Shown here piece after piece: positions 1 through 10,967 of a stretch of DNA of 64,000 bases (its first letter is position 1; each line of letters starts with the position of its first letter). The position numbers and the translations under genes were made by a program. A model generated the notes under the pieces. It saw only the letters and a program-made list of their open reading frames with translations. It ran no database searches and was not told where the DNA came from. The DNA comes from CAIRTM01 sp963723235 (GTDB taxonomy: Bacteria > Desulfobacterota > WTBG01 > CAIYCZ01 > CAIRTM01): assembly GCA_963723235.1 (NCBI GenBank), contig CAVRPV010000013.1, forward strand, positions 1 to 64,000, read 5' to 3'.

Positions 1-137
1 GGAGCACCATGCTGGTTTTTTACTGCAAATAATTTTTTCTAACAACTCGATTGTACCCGATAGGCGGGGGTGTCGTCCCGCCGAATTTATAACAGATGGA
101 TGGCGGCCCGGCATCCGCCCTGCGAACATAGTGCGCC

Positions 138-1296
138 ATGAACAAACCACCCCTTTTCCTGTATACAATTTCTTTTCTGCTCCTGATCATGGTTTTTGTT
201 TCACCCGTTGTCGGCACCCGCCCGTTATCGCATGTTCAGGCGTCAAGCCCTGCAGGCCAGATAGACCTCCTGCCGAAAGCCCGCAGTTCCGGCTACGTGC
301 TGGACAGCCGATAAACTTTCGGAAGTAGTCTCGCGTATTGAACGGGGGGACTTCGGCAACATTCACAGCCTTCTTATTCTCCATGAAAACAGGCTCGTTC
401 TGGAAAAATATTTCAGGGACTGGGACAGGAAAAAACTGCACCCGATGTATTCGGCAACTAAAAGCGTCACTTCCGCGCTCATAGGCATTGCAATTGAACA
501 GGGCAAGATCAAGGGAGTCGATCAAAAAGTTTTGGGCTTTTTCCCTGAGTACACGACGATAGCCAACCTCGATACTCATAAGCAATCCTTAACCCTGAAA
601 CATATTCTGACAATGTCGGCCGGCTTGCCGTGGAATGAAGGCTCCGTCCCCATTGTAACCCCCGAAGGCACACTTAACCCTGCCAATGCTGTCTATCAAA
701 TGGCCCAGAGTGCTGACTGGATAAAATATGTTCTCGACCTGCTTCCTGACTCAGAGCCGGGGACAACATGGGTATACAATTCGGGTATTTCTCACGTGCT
801 TTCAGGCATACTGAAAAATGCTACCGGCTTAAGCGCTGAAGCCTTCGCAGAGAAAAACCTCTTTAAGCCCCTCGGCATCACGGCCTGGGAGTGGAAAGCC
901 GACCCGAACGGATTAAGCAACACGGGCGGAGCGAAAGGCGGCCTTTTTCTGCGGCCAATTGATATGGCGCTCTTTGGCTATCTGTACTTGAACAAAGGTT
1001 CTTTTAAGGGCAAACAGCTCATTCCGGCACAGTGGGTAATCGATTCCACCTCCCGGCACATGGAGGCTTTTGCTGCAGACTACGGCTATCAGTGGTGGGT
1101 ACGCTCAGATATGTATCTTGAAAGCACAGACCCGCTGAGCCTTTTTTATGCCTACGGTTTCGGCGGGCAGTGTATTTTTGTGGTCCCGGCCATGGATATG
1201 GTTGTCGTCACAACCGGACAAAACGAACAATCCAAGGGGCAGGAATCCATCGATTTGTTTTTAAACAGCATTCTCCCTGCTGTAAAAAAACAATAG
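138..1296 (+). CDS. Exported serine hydrolase, beta-lactamase class C / PBP4-like family (frameshifted)
   Basis: The reconstructed protein has about 385 residues. It starts with a signal-peptide-like segment (Met at 138, hydrophobic LLLIMVFV core). The first frame stops at 312, and the second frame, open from 265, carries the whole catalytic domain. One extra base near 300 would join the two (GYV followed by WTADKLSEVV). The catalytic part shows SATK (Ser-x-x-Lys nucleophile) and a YNS triad element (WVYNSG), typical of the beta-lactamase/transpeptidase-like hydrolase family. These enzymes are usually periplasmic or exported; the substrate (esters, peptides or D-amino acid peptides) cannot be told. 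The 137 bases upstream hold no gene that I recognise. The family is secure, the substrate unknown. Confidence 0.85.
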
Positions 1297-1380
1297 CCTC
1301 CATTAAAATAAGCAGCACAGGAGAACCCACAGCACGCGCTGAAACCCGCTGGAGCACAACAGGACCGTACAGGCTAAAGC

Positions 1381-2721
1381 TCACAGCAGAAAACGGCTGA
1401 GCGTGTCATACAAAATCTGCGTGCCGAACAGCAGGTGTTTGAGGCTGATGCGCTCATCATGGCCGTGAATCAGGCGGTTTGATTCAATCGAGGCGTCAAA
1501 CTGCATGCCGTAGGCGATCACGCCCCGCTCTCGGAAAAAACGCGAATCGGTTGCTCCGGGCGACAGGTACGGGAGCAGTATGCCGCGCGGGTCATGCTGA
1601 TGAATGGTATCATCCAGCACCCTGTACAGCTCGGTATCCATTGATGATTCGGAAGCCTGGGAGCCGTCGGGCAAATGCACGGTAAAGCCCCGGCAGCCGG
1701 CATCTTTGAGCAGACGCTCGATCAGAGCCTTCAGTTCCTGCGGGGTTGTACCGGGCAGAATGCGGGCGTCAATCTCGCATACGCACTCCGATGGTATGAC
1801 GTTGGTTTTTGTGCCGGCCTTTGCCACGGTCGGCACCATGGTGTTGGTCAAAAGCACCCCCAGCATTTCACGCATGGGAGCGTCCTTGATCAGCGCAAGC
1901 GTTTCACGGCTGCGCTGAGGATCAAGCAATCCCAAAAACTGTTCTGCACTCATGAAATCCTGCTCATCCGCCAGGGCCTCCAGCAGCTGTCGCACCGGCC
2001 CGGCCACCTGCAAAGGAAAACGATACTGCCCCAACGCCTGCATGGCTCGCGCCATGTGCAGCACACAGTTTTCATCATGGGGGATTGAGCCGTGACCCGG
2101 GCGCCCCTCAAACGTTATTGTAAGCCAACAGGAACCCTTTTCGGCAACCTGGCACAGATACACATTACGACCGCCGGTTTTCAGCCCCCAGCCCACGCCC
2201 TCATTAATCACATAGCGCGTTGCAAGTTTTTCAGGGTAATGTTCGAAAAGCCAGGGCACGCCCCAGGTGCCGCCTGCCTCTTCATCTGCGGTTGCGGCAT
2301 ACACGATCCGGCTCTCGGGATCAAGGCCCTGACGCTTCAGGAGCAGCAAAGCCATGAGCTCAATAATGCCAAGCCCCTTGCAGTCAAGCGCGCCCCGGCC
2401 CCAGAGTTCTCCGTCCCGGATAAGCCCGGAATACGGCTCTACCTGCCAGCGGCCGGCCTCGGCCGGCACCACATCCAGATGATGCAGCAGCATGATCTCG
2501 GGCGCTTTGCCGCCCGTGCAGTTCGATATCAGACTGCCTCGTCCGGGTAGCGACTCAATAATGTCAGAGCCGATGCCATTACGCTTCAGGATATCATGCA
2601 GGAAGCGGGCGCCTTCGGTTTCGTTGCCCGGCGGGTTGGTGGTATTGATTTGAATGTAGGCGCTGAGCAGTTCGGCAGCCTCGGCTGCCGTGCGCTCCCA
2701 GTCAATAGGTGAAACCTGCAT
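1381..2721 (-). CDS. M20-family zinc metallopeptidase (ArgE/DapE/carboxypeptidase-like)
   Basis: This 446-residue protein carries the M20 metal-site signature. HLDVVPA supplies the first His and Asp, WGRGALDCKG the bridging Asp, and TADEEAGG the catalytic Glu and metal Glu. A late HGHDE supplies the last His. The segment between the metal ligands (about residues 195-310, with RPGHGSIPHD) is the usual dimerisation lid. Members hydrolyse amide bonds of small peptides or N-acyl amino acids in the cytoplasm; which substrate is used cannot be read from sequence. The start is supported by AAGGAG about 9 bases upstream. It is convergent with the serine hydrolase. Confidence 0.9.
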   Translation of the reverse strand: MQVSPIDWERTAAEAAELLSAYIQINTTNPPGNETEGARFLHDILKRNGIGSDIIESLPGRGSLISNCTGGKAPEIMLLHHLDVVPAEAGRWQVEPYSGLIRDGELWGRGALDCKGLGIIELMALLLLKRQGLDPESRIVYAATADEEAGGTWGVPWLFEHYPEKLATRYVINEGVGWGLKTGGRNVYLCQVAEKGSCWLTITFEGRPGHGSIPHDENCVLHMARAMQALGQYRFPLQVAGPVRQLLEALADEQDFMSAEQFLGLLDPQRSRETLALIKDAPMREMLGVLLTNTMVPTVAKAGTKTNVIPSECVCEIDARILPGTTPQELKALIERLLKDAGCRGFTVHLPDGSQASESSMDTELYRVLDDTIHQHDPRGILLPYLSPGATDSRFFRERGVIAYGMQFDASIESNRLIHGHDERISLKHLLFGTQILYDTLSRFLL

Positions 2722-2804
2722 GCGTACTATCTCCTTTCAGTGATGAAATCAGAAATCCGTATCCAGATTTCAAGATTCAAAGTTCAATGTTCAACGTTAC
2801 AATC

Positions 2805-3338
2805 TTATATAACGTTAACCCGTCCGCGCGCATCAAAGACAAGACCCTCATGTTCCAGCAGCATGCATTTCAGGGCTGAACCGCCCGTAGCGGAAAAACC
2901 GCCCGGGCTGCCGTTACTGCACACGACACGGTGGCAGGGTACAATAAGCGGCAGGGGATTGCGACCCAGGGCGTTCCCGACAGCACGCGCCCCACCCCGG
3001 CAGCCAAGCTGCCCGGCTATACAGGCATAGGTTCGCACCTGCCCAAAGGGAATCAAGGCCGCCTGCTTCCAAACCCGCCGCTGAAACACAGTTGCCGGAC
3101 CGGGATCAAGCGCAGCGGGCGGCAAAGCCTCAGCACCTGCCTTAAAATACTGCTCCAAAAATGCAACCGCCTGCCGACACACTTTCATATCAGCGCAACA
3201 GCCGGGGAACTGCCTGAGAATAAGCGCCAGCACATCTTCACGCTGAGATTCAGCCAAAAAAATACGCTGTATTCCCGTCTGGCTGGCCACTACGCCACAC
3301 CAGCCAATCGGGGTCCTGCGGACATCGTAATACGTCAC
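2805..3338 (-). CDS. ogt: Methylated-DNA--protein-cysteine methyltransferase
   Basis: This is a suicide repair protein that moves the methyl group from O6-methylguanine to its own cysteine. The active-site motif PCHRV is present (Cys about residue 135 from the GTG start chosen here), preceded by the helix-turn-helix region FGQVRTYACIAGQLG and the asparagine hinge GNALGRNP. I prefer GTG at 3338 because it sits just after a GGGGAGG stretch and gives the usual N-terminus (TYYDVRRTPIGW), about 177 residues. The frame is open to a TTG at 3398, which would add 20 atypical residues. It is a single gene facing away from rpsT. Confidence 0.9.
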   Translation of the reverse strand: MTYYDVRRTPIGWCGVVASQTGIQRIFLAESQREDVLALILRQFPGCCADMKVCRQAVAFLEQYFKAGAEALPPAALDPGPATVFQRRVWKQAALIPFGQVRTYACIAGQLGCRGGARAVGNALGRNPLPLIVPCHRVVCSNGSPGGFSATGGSALKCMLLEHEGLVFDARGRVNVI

Positions 3339-3410
3339 GCGCCTCCCCTTGGTGCAGAACCATACCCTGCGTTCCCGGCCGGCAACCGGTACAGGCAATA
3401 AAACAAAGGC

Positions 3411-3438
3411 TTGACAACCATCAAAATAATGCTATTAT
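3411..3438 (+). promoter_or_regulatory. Sigma70-type promoter of rpsT
   Basis: A perfect -35 TTGACA (3411-3416) is followed after 16 bases by TATTAT (3433-3438). It lies about 50 bases before the rpsT start, as expected for a highly expressed ribosomal protein gene. Confidence 0.75.
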
Positions 3439-3486
3439 TCATGGTTTTAAAGAACTGCACTTTTTACGCACATGGAGGTAGTACCC

Positions 3487-3759
3487 TTGGCAAACCATAA
3501 ATCAGCACTCAAACGCCATCGGCAAAGCATTGCGCAGCGCCTGCGCAACAGAAGCCAGCGGTCGGCAATGAAAAACACCGTTAAAAAACTGCACAGCGCC
3601 ATCGAATCCAACGATAAAGACGCCGTCCGCATAACGCTTGTTGACGCGACATCCATCATCGCAAAAACAGCGACAAAGGGCATTATCCACAGCAATACAG
3701 CCAGTCGTACAATTTCGCGGCTGACCAAACGCGCCAACGCGGTGCTGTTGGCCGGCTGA
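3487..3759 (+). CDS. rpsT: 30S ribosomal protein S20
   Basis: S20 binds 16S rRNA early in assembly of the small subunit. The 90-residue basic protein begins ANHKSALKRHRQ after the start and contains the standard RNRSQRSAMKNTVKKL helix. I chose TTG at 3487 rather than the upstream in-frame ATG at 3472, because GGAGG at 3474-3478 is the ribosome binding site and the TTG gives the canonical N-terminus. A TTG start is known for S20 in some bacteria, where it is linked to autoregulation; whether that applies here is inference. It is convergent with holA, with only three bases between the stops. Confidence 0.95.
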   Translation: MANHKSALKRHRQSIAQRLRNRSQRSAMKNTVKKLHSAIESNDKDAVRITLVDATSIIAKTATKGIIHSNTASRTISRLTKRANAVLLAG

Positions 3760-3762
3760 AAG

Positions 3763-4758
3763 CTATCCTCTCAGATCGGCCAGACGCAGCAGCAGATTTT
3801 CAAGAATAAGCCGGCCCTCTTTGCGGCTTGATTTCAGCTGCAGATCAGCCGACGACAACTCCTCAAACACAGATCCAAAGCAGGCCGCTGACCACTTCGC
3901 GGCCTGCTTTATTATTCCGTTAGCCAGAAAATCGCTCTTAAGGCCCAGCAGCTGCCTGATACCGGAGGCTCCGGTGCGCTTCGGGTCCGCCTCGCTCGTG
4001 CGGGCCAGCAGGCGGAACTGGCGCGCAATCATCGCCAGCACCTGCAGGGGGGCCATGCCATCATCGAGCAGCTGTTTTAAACAGCCCAGCGAATGCTCCA
4101 ACCGACCGGCGCCGATACTGTCAACCAGGGTAAATATTGTATTGCGATGCCCGGCACTCAGGGCCTGCTCAACGTCCGCCTCATCTATGGTATTCAGATC
4201 AAGACAGTACAGGGCCAGCTTTTCAATTTCACCCGCCATGGTCTGTGCATTGCCGTTTAACTCCTGGCAGAGCAGTTCAAGCGCGGCTGCGGTTGCTTTT
4301 TTTTTGTAACGGGCCAGCTCCGCTACCGCAAAATCGCGAATATCCCTGTCCCAGCGCGGGTTGGCGAATGATCGTACCGTACCGTTTTTTTTGACCCATC
4401 CGCTGAGTTTCTTTTTTTCAGGAATACTGACAAACACAAGGCAGGTCGCCGGGGAGGGCTTCAAACAGTAGTCTGCGCATTTCTGAAGATCATCATCAAG
4501 CCAGGCATCAACCCGCTGGACCACCACCAGACGGCGCCCGAAACACACCGGCATGGTCCGGGCCGCCATCAGCACGTCTGCCGGAGTATGCGTCTGGGCA
4601 TCAAAGCGCCCGCAGTCAAAATCAGCTTCGTCTTCTGCGAACAGCTGTTCCTTCAAATGGGCCAGGACATCATCAAGAGCGCGGGTGTTTTCACCATGAA
4701 AATAATACAGCGGTCCAATGCCGTTTTTAAAGATTGCTTTTACATCATCAGCCGGCAT
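3763..4758 (-). CDS. holA: DNA polymerase III subunit delta
   Basis: This 331-residue protein has the layout of the clamp-loader delta subunit. The N-terminal domain has the characteristic PLYYFHGEN start and the RTMPVCFGRRLVVVQ segment. A middle helical part follows (LCQELNGNAQTMAGEIEKL, the usual NG-x-x-x-x-x-x-x-E-x-x-KL pattern), then a C-terminal collar domain (LARTSEADPKRTGASGIRQLLGLK). It opens the beta sliding clamp within the tau/gamma-delta-delta' complex. It lies directly downstream of the LptE-like gene with no gap, so the two are very likely co-transcribed; the lptE-holA pairing behind leuS is common in Gram-negative bacteria. Confidence 0.92.
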   Translation of the reverse strand: MPADDVKAIFKNGIGPLYYFHGENTRALDDVLAHLKEQLFAEDEADFDCGRFDAQTHTPADVLMAARTMPVCFGRRLVVVQRVDAWLDDDLQKCADYCLKPSPATCLVFVSIPEKKKLSGWVKKNGTVRSFANPRWDRDIRDFAVAELARYKKKATAAALELLCQELNGNAQTMAGEIEKLALYCLDLNTIDEADVEQALSAGHRNTIFTLVDSIGAGRLEHSLGCLKQLLDDGMAPLQVLAMIARQFRLLARTSEADPKRTGASGIRQLLGLKSDFLANGIIKQAAKWSAACFGSVFEELSSADLQLKSSRKEGRLILENLLLRLADLRG

Positions 4759-5304
4759 TTAAAATCCCTGCATAAGCCCGTCATGAACCTGATCGGCCAT
4801 GTTGGCAGCCAGCGCCTGAAAGGCCCGCCGCTTATCGGCATGGTCAAGCTGAAGATTGTCGGTGGTACCTTCGCGCTTTGTCTGATCGCTGGTACGATAC
4901 TCTTCTCCATACTTGATCGCGTCCCGCTTCCAGAGCACGCGCCCGGTTTTACGCTCCTCCACCACAACGGAGGCTGTAACCCACACGCGCCATTCAAGCG
5001 CGCGCTTGTCCGGGGTCATGGCAAGTGAATCATAATCAACTTTTTTAATCACTCCGCGCAACACCAGGTCAGCCTCTTCAACACCGACAACCTGCAAACG
5101 GCCGGTCTCAATAAATTTATCATTAAACGCATAGGTGAAGATTGCGTCAAGCCCCGGCTCATAGCTTTTGTTTTGAAAATAGGGGATTGCGATTGTGGCA
5201 AATCCTTCCAGTTCAGGATTGTCAAAGCGCGCCATCCTGTAGCCGCACGCTCCCGAAAAAACCAGCAGCAGCATAACTCCCCACACGAACCTTGTAGCGC
5301 TCAT
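4759..5304 (-). CDS. lptE: LPS-assembly lipoprotein LptE-like
   Basis: The 181-residue protein starts with a lipoprotein signal (MLLLVFSGAC, lipidation Cys20) followed by GYR, as in LptE proteins. Repeated motifs such as ATIAIPYFQNKSYEPG and the long beta-strand/helix pattern fit the LptE plug that helps LptD insert lipopolysaccharide into the outer membrane. The start at 5304 has AAAGGAG 5 bases upstream; a longer reading frame to 5358 lacks the signal at its N-terminus. Gene order leuS-lptE-holA is the classical arrangement and strengthens the call, which rests on weak sequence similarity alone. Confidence 0.82.
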   Translation of the reverse strand: MSATRFVWGVMLLLVFSGACGYRMARFDNPELEGFATIAIPYFQNKSYEPGLDAIFTYAFNDKFIETGRLQVVGVEEADLVLRGVIKKVDYDSLAMTPDKRALEWRVWVTASVVVEERKTGRVLWKRDAIKYGEEYRTSDQTKREGTTDNLQLDHADKRRAFQALAANMADQVHDGLMQGF

Positions 5305-5391
5305 ATGTCTCCTTTCATTCCATGACAACCCGCCTGCGACCGCCCTGTCCTCAAGCATAGTGTGTTCCGGGCAGTACCGGGCCAGGCCGGA

Positions 5392-7973
5392 CTATAGCAC
5401 AATACTGACAAGTTTTTTCGGCACAACAATAACCTTGCGAATCTCGTGGTCGGCAATCCAGGGCTGCACCTGCTCACAGGCCAGCGCCATTTCGCGAACC
5501 TGCTCATCTGAGGCCTGCGCGTCAACGCTCAGCTTGCCGCGCACTTTGCCGTTCACCTGAATAACGATCTGAACCTCATCAACAGCCGCGATCATGGGGT
5601 CGGCAACCGGCCAGGCCTGCTGTCCGGCCAGCCCCTGCCGTCCCAGGCCCTGCCAGATCTCCTCGCACACATGCGGTGCCATGGGAGCAAGCAGCAGCAC
5701 GGCCGCATCAAAAGCCTCTCTGAAAGCGGCCGCATGTTCCGGGCCGCCTGTTGCCAGGGGCGCGAACTGGTACAGATGATTCACCAGCTCCATCACCGCG
5801 CTGATTGCCGTGTTGAAGTGAAAACGGGTCTCAATGTCTGAGCTGACCTTACTGATGGTCTGATGCGTCTTGCGCCGCAGATCCTTCAGGGCGTCATCCT
5901 GCGAAGCGAGCATCGGTGCATATTCCCGCGTGCCCAAGCACGTCCGCATGATCAGCGGCCAGCCGCCACAAGCGCTGAATAAAACGGTATGAACCCTTCA
6001 ACGCCCTTTTCATTCCACTCAAGGTCCTTTTCCGGCGGGGCGGCAAACAGGCAGAACAGGCGCGCGGTATCACAGCCGAACTGTGCAATCAGCTTTTCAG
6101 GATCGACAACATTCTTCTTGGACTTGGACATCTTTTCCGTGCGGCCCTGCCGGGCCCCGGCGCCGCAACGCGCGCATACACCGTTATGCACTTCTTCGGG
6201 GAAAAGCCAGCCGCAGGTTTTACAACTGTAGGTTTCCATGCACACCATGCCCTGGGTCAGCAGGTTGGTAAACGGCTCGTCGAAATTCAGCATGCCCAGG
6301 TCCCGCAGCACTTTCGTGAAAAAACGCGCATACAGCAGATGCATGACCGCGTGCTCAATGCCGCCGATATACTGATCAACAGGCAGCCAGGAGTTCACCT
6401 GCTCGGCATCAAGCGGCGCGGCTTTGAAATCCGGACAGGCATAACGCGCAAAATACCAGGATGATTCCACAAACGTGTCCATGGTATCGGTTTCACGCTG
6501 TGCCGCGCCCGCGCACTGCGGACAGATCGTATTGACGAACTCCGGACAGTCGGCCAAGGGTGAGCGCCCGAGCACCTCGAGGCAAACATTCTCAGGCAAC
6601 ACCACGGGCAAATCCTTTTCCGCAACCGGCACAATGCCGCAGCGCGCGCAGTGAACAACCGGTATCGGGGCTCCCCAGTAGCGCTGCCGCGAAATACCCC
6701 AGTCCTTAAGCCGGTAATTAACCGTCCTGCGGCCCAGTCCCTGTGCGGCAAGATAATCGGTGATCTGCTGCATGGCCTCGCGATTGTGCATGCCGCTGAA
6801 GCGCTCCGAGTTCACCAGTACGCCGTCATCGACAAACGCCGCCGTCATGGCAGAAGGCTCAAGCTGAGCGCCTTCAGGCTGAATAACAACCTGAACATCG
6901 AGGCCATACGTGCGGGCAAAATCAAAATCGCGCTGATCATGCGCAGGAACCGCCATGACCGCGCCGGTACCATATTCCATCAGCACGAAATTGGCAACAT
7001 ACACCGGCATGCGCCGACCGGTAACCGGATTGATGCAGTAGGCTCCGGTGAATACGCCCTCTTTCACGAGGTCATCGGATGAGCGCACGGTTTTATCCTG
7101 TTTCAGAACACGCGCAATAAAATCACGCACGGCAGCGGCCTGATCACTGCCCTGCGACAACTGCACGGCCAGCGGATTTTCAGGTGCAATGCTCATGAAC
7201 GTCGCACCGTAGAGCGTATCCGGCCGGGTTGTGAAAACGGTGATGTGCTCGTCGCTGTTTTCAATCTGAAAGGAAATTTCACTGCCGTAACTGCGCCCGA
7301 TCCAGTTGCGCTGCATGGTGATGACCTGCTCGGGCCAGCCCGTGAGGCGGTCCAGCCCCTCAAGCAGTTCCTCGGCATAGTGCGTTGTTTTAAAGCACCA
7401 CTGCGGCAGTTCTTTCTGGGCAACCTCATTATTGCAACGCCAGCACCTGCCGTCCTCAACCTGCTCGTTGGCAAGAACCGTCTGGCAGGTTTCGCACCAA
7501 TTCACGAACGCCTGCTTGCGATACACAAGACCGCGTTCAAACATTTTCAAAAATATGCGCTGTTCAAGACCGTAATAGCTGACATCGGATGTTGCCAGCT
7601 CGCGCTGCCAGTCATAGCTCAACCCGATACGCTTGAGCTGTTTGCGCATGATATCGATATTGGCATACGTCCAGGTTGCCGGATGGGTCTTGTTCTGGAT
7701 GGCGGCGTTTTCAGCCGGCATGCCGAATGAGTCCCAGCCCATGGGGTGCAGCACCTTGAAGCCCCGCATGGCTTTATAGCGCGCAATCACATCCCCGATC
7801 GTATAGTTGCGCACATGCCCCATGTGAATACGGCCCGACGGGTAGGGAAACATTTCCAGAACATAATACTTCTCGCGCCCGTCATCATCTCCGGTTACGC
7901 GAAAACTTTGATTGCCGTCCCAAAAGGACTGCCATTTTTCTTCAATTGCCTGTGGGTTGTACTGTCTGTCCAT
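5392..7973 (-). CDS. leuS: Leucine--tRNA ligase (two single-base frameshifts)
   Basis: This class I aminoacyl-tRNA synthetase charges tRNA-Leu. The reconstruction is about 860 residues, the normal bacterial length. It starts MDRQYNPQAIEEKWQ and shows the HIGH-type HMGH in GRIHMGHVRNY, the zinc-binding CETC/CWRC knuckles, the editing domain and KMSKSKK. The frame breaks twice near the C-terminal anticodon-binding domain: an extra base at about 5992 (after EWNEKGVEG) and another at about 5933 (before TREYAPM). The stretch between, YRFIQRLWRLAADHADVLG, reads through in a third frame. Because the gene is essential, sequence error is the likeliest cause. It is followed by lptE and holA. Confidence 0.95.
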
Positions 7974-8099
7974 TAGTGCCGCCTTTACACACATGCCATC
8001 ATCATCTGCCGCAGGTTCAAAGGCTCATAATGTAACACAACGCGACATTCGGAAGCAAGATTTTATCTGGTCAAAACGCGCCGGATGTCCTGTTTTGAC

Positions 8100-8128
8100 T
8101 TGACTTTATAGCGCCATACCGCTACTTT
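8100..8128 (+). promoter_or_regulatory. Candidate sigma70 promoter of ileS-lspA
   Basis: TTGACT (8100-8105), a 17-base spacer and TACTTT (8123-8128) lie about 70 bases before the ileS start, in the 224-base gap between the divergent leuS and ileS genes. I saw no T-box-like specifier structure there. Confidence 0.5.
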
Positions 8129-8197
8129 TTAATAATTTTACGGCAGGTGCGATACGCACGATGCGTACGCGCACGCCGTTACTGTAGGGAGAAACGC

Positions 8198-10967
8198 ATG
8201 GAATACAAAGACACGATCAATCTGCCCCAGACTCCCTTTCCCATGAAGGCCAGCCTGCCGCGCAAGGAACCCGAAATGCTGGCGCAATGGGAAGCGGATA
8301 AGCTCTATGAAAAAATCAAGGCCTCACGCGCCGCAGGACCGCAGTTCATCCTGCATGACGGTCCTCCCTTATGCCAACGGGCATATTCATATCGGCACCG
8401 CACTCAACAAACTGCTCAAGGATTTTATCATCAAGTCAAAAACCATGGCCGGATTTCAGACGCCCTATGTTCCGGGATGGGACTGCCACGGCCTGCCCAT
8501 TGAACTTAACGTGGAAAAAAATCTGGGCCGCGACAAACAGAGCGTGTCCACCTCTGAAGTGCGCAAAAAATGCCGCATCTATGCCCGGGAATTCGTTGAC
8601 ATTCAGCGTGAAGAATTCAAGCGCCTCGGCGTTCTGGCTGACTGGAGCAACCCCTACCTGACACTCACGCCCGGCTACAGCGCGACAATCGTGCGCGAGT
8701 TCGGCAAGTTCGCGGCCTCGGGAGACGTGTACAAAAGCAAAAAGCCGATCCAGTGGTGTGCATCCTGCCGCACCGCCCTGGCCGAGGCCGAGGTTGAATA
8801 TCAGGATGAGTCAACACCCTCAGTGTACGTAAAATTTGCGCTCACAGCGGAGAGCCTCGCAAAAATTCCCGAACCCGCCCGCAGCAACGCCTCTGTTGTC
8901 ATCTGGACCACAACGCCGTGGACCCTGCCGGCCAACCTTGCGATCTGCCTGCATCCTGATCTTGACTATGTTGCTGTACAGACAGGCAGTGAAGTCCTGA
9001 TTCTGGCCGAAGGCCTGCTGCACAGCACCCTGCAAATCTGCGGCATTGAACAACACGAAATCATAGCACGCTTCAGCGGCCGCGATTTGGAGGGGCTTGC
9101 CTGCCGTCATCCGCTTTACGACCGCGATTCCCTGATCATTCTCGGTGAGCATGTCACCCTTGAGGCCGGAACAGGCTGCGTGCACACAGCGCCCGGGCAC
9201 GGGCAGGAAGACTACGAAGTAGGTTTGCGCTACGGGCTTGACATTTACGCACCCGTTGATGACGCCGGGTTTTTCACCGATGATGTAGGTGAATTCGCCG
9301 GAGAGTTCGTATTCAAGGCCAACCGGTCCATCATCGACCGCCTGCGCGCAACCGGGGCCCTGCTGCAGGAACAGGAGATCAGCCATTCCTATCCGCACTG
9401 CTGGCGCTGTAAAAAACCGGTCATCTTCAGGGCCACTGAGCAGTGGTTTATTTCCATGGAAAAAAACAACCTGCGCAACCGGGCACTGGACTGCATCGCG
9501 CAAACAACCTGGATTCCCTCCTGGGGCATTGACCGCATCCGCGGCATGGTTGAAAACCGGCCGGACTGGTGCCTGTCGAGGCAGCGCTCCTGGGGCGTTC
9601 CAATCGTTGCCTTTTACTGCACGGAGTGCAATCACCTTCTGCTCGATCAGGCTGTTATCAATCATGTGGCAGACATGTTTGAAAAAGACGGAAGCGACAT
9701 CTGGTTTGAACGCTCACCAGGGGAACTGCTGCCCGAAGGCACACGCTGCCCGGCCTGCAATCATGATGATTTCAGGCCCGAGACCGATATTCTTGATGTC
9801 TGGTTCGACTCAGGCGTGAGTCATGCCGCCGTGTTAGAGCGCCGCGACGAACTGAGAAGCCCCGCCGACCTCTATCTTGAAGGCAGCGACCAGCATCGCG
9901 GATGGTTCCAGAGTTCCCTGTTGAGCAGCGTGGGAACCCGCGACCGGGCACCCTACCGCGCCGTACTCACACATGGATTCGTCATGGATGGCAAAGGCCA
10001 AAAAATGGCAAAATCCAAGGGCAATGTCATCCCGCCTGAAAAAGTGATTAACCAGTACGGCGCTGAAGTGCTGCGCCTGTGGGTGGCCTCTGAGAACTAT
10101 CAGGAGGACATGCGCATCTCGGACGATATCCTGAAGCGCATGAGTGACGCCTATCGCAAAGTCCGCAACACATGCCGTTTTATGCTGGGCAACCTGTCGG
10201 ATTTCGATCCCGCGACCTCGAGCGCAACAGGTGCTGAGCTCGAAGAGATTGACCAGTGGGCACTTGCGCGCCTGAACCAGCTGGTGCGGCGCGTTGTCAG
10301 CGCGTATGAACGCTACGAGTTTCACACGGTTTTTCACAGCATCACCAATTTCTGCATTGTTGACCTGAGCGCCGTCTACCTTGATATTCTCAAAGACCGC
10401 CTCTACTGCTCGGCACCCGCAGATGCAGCCCGCAAGAAGGCCCAGAGTACCCTGTATGAAATCCTGGGGGCTCTGCTGAAGCTGCTGGCACCAATTCTGG
10501 CATTTACCGCTGAAGAAGCCTGGCAATTCCTGCCGGGCGACAAAGAAGAAAGCGTACACCTTGCCCGTTTCCCCGAGCCGGTTCCCGAGTATGACAATAC
10601 TGTGCTGTGCACACGGTGGGACACGCTCCTGCAGGTACGCGAACAGGTTCTCAAGCAGCTGGAACTGGCACGCGAGCGCAAGGAGATCGGCAACTCGCTG
10701 GAGGCGCATGTCACCATCACTGCCCCGGGAGAGACGTATGAGCTGCTGCACAGCCGCGCGGCAATGCTGCCCGACATGCTGATCGTCTCATGCGTTGACG
10801 TTGTCTGCAGCGAGGGCGCCGCACCCGCAGGCGATACGGCAACCGTCAGTACCGTTATCAAACGCGCTGAAGGCGCCAAATGCCAGCGCTGCTGGAAATA
10901 CCATTCTAACAAGCACCCTGAACTGTGCAGCCGCTGCGAAGAGGCAGTCAGGTCAATCAATGCTTAA
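8198..10967 (+). CDS. ileS: Isoleucine--tRNA ligase (one frameshift)
   Basis: This class I synthetase charges tRNA-Ile and edits valine. The start at 8198 follows GGGAGA. The first frame runs to HDGPP and the rest continues in the next frame from YANGHIHIGTALNK. One extra T at about 8369 (CCTCCCTTATGCC) explains the break, which falls just before the HIGH motif (HIHIG). Further motifs are the IWTTTPWTLPANLA editing-domain segment, ESWYF-equivalent DVWFDSG, KMAKS and a C-terminal zinc knuckle (CQRCW...CSRCEE), giving about 922 residues. The last 8 bases overlap lspA, a pairing seen in many proteobacteria. The frameshift in an essential gene suggests sequence error. Confidence 0.95.

Noticed and set aside
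8000..8197. T-box leader upstream of ileS
   Set aside because: No T-box bulge sequence (TGG-type) or specifier structure was seen, and T-boxes are rare in this kind of organism.
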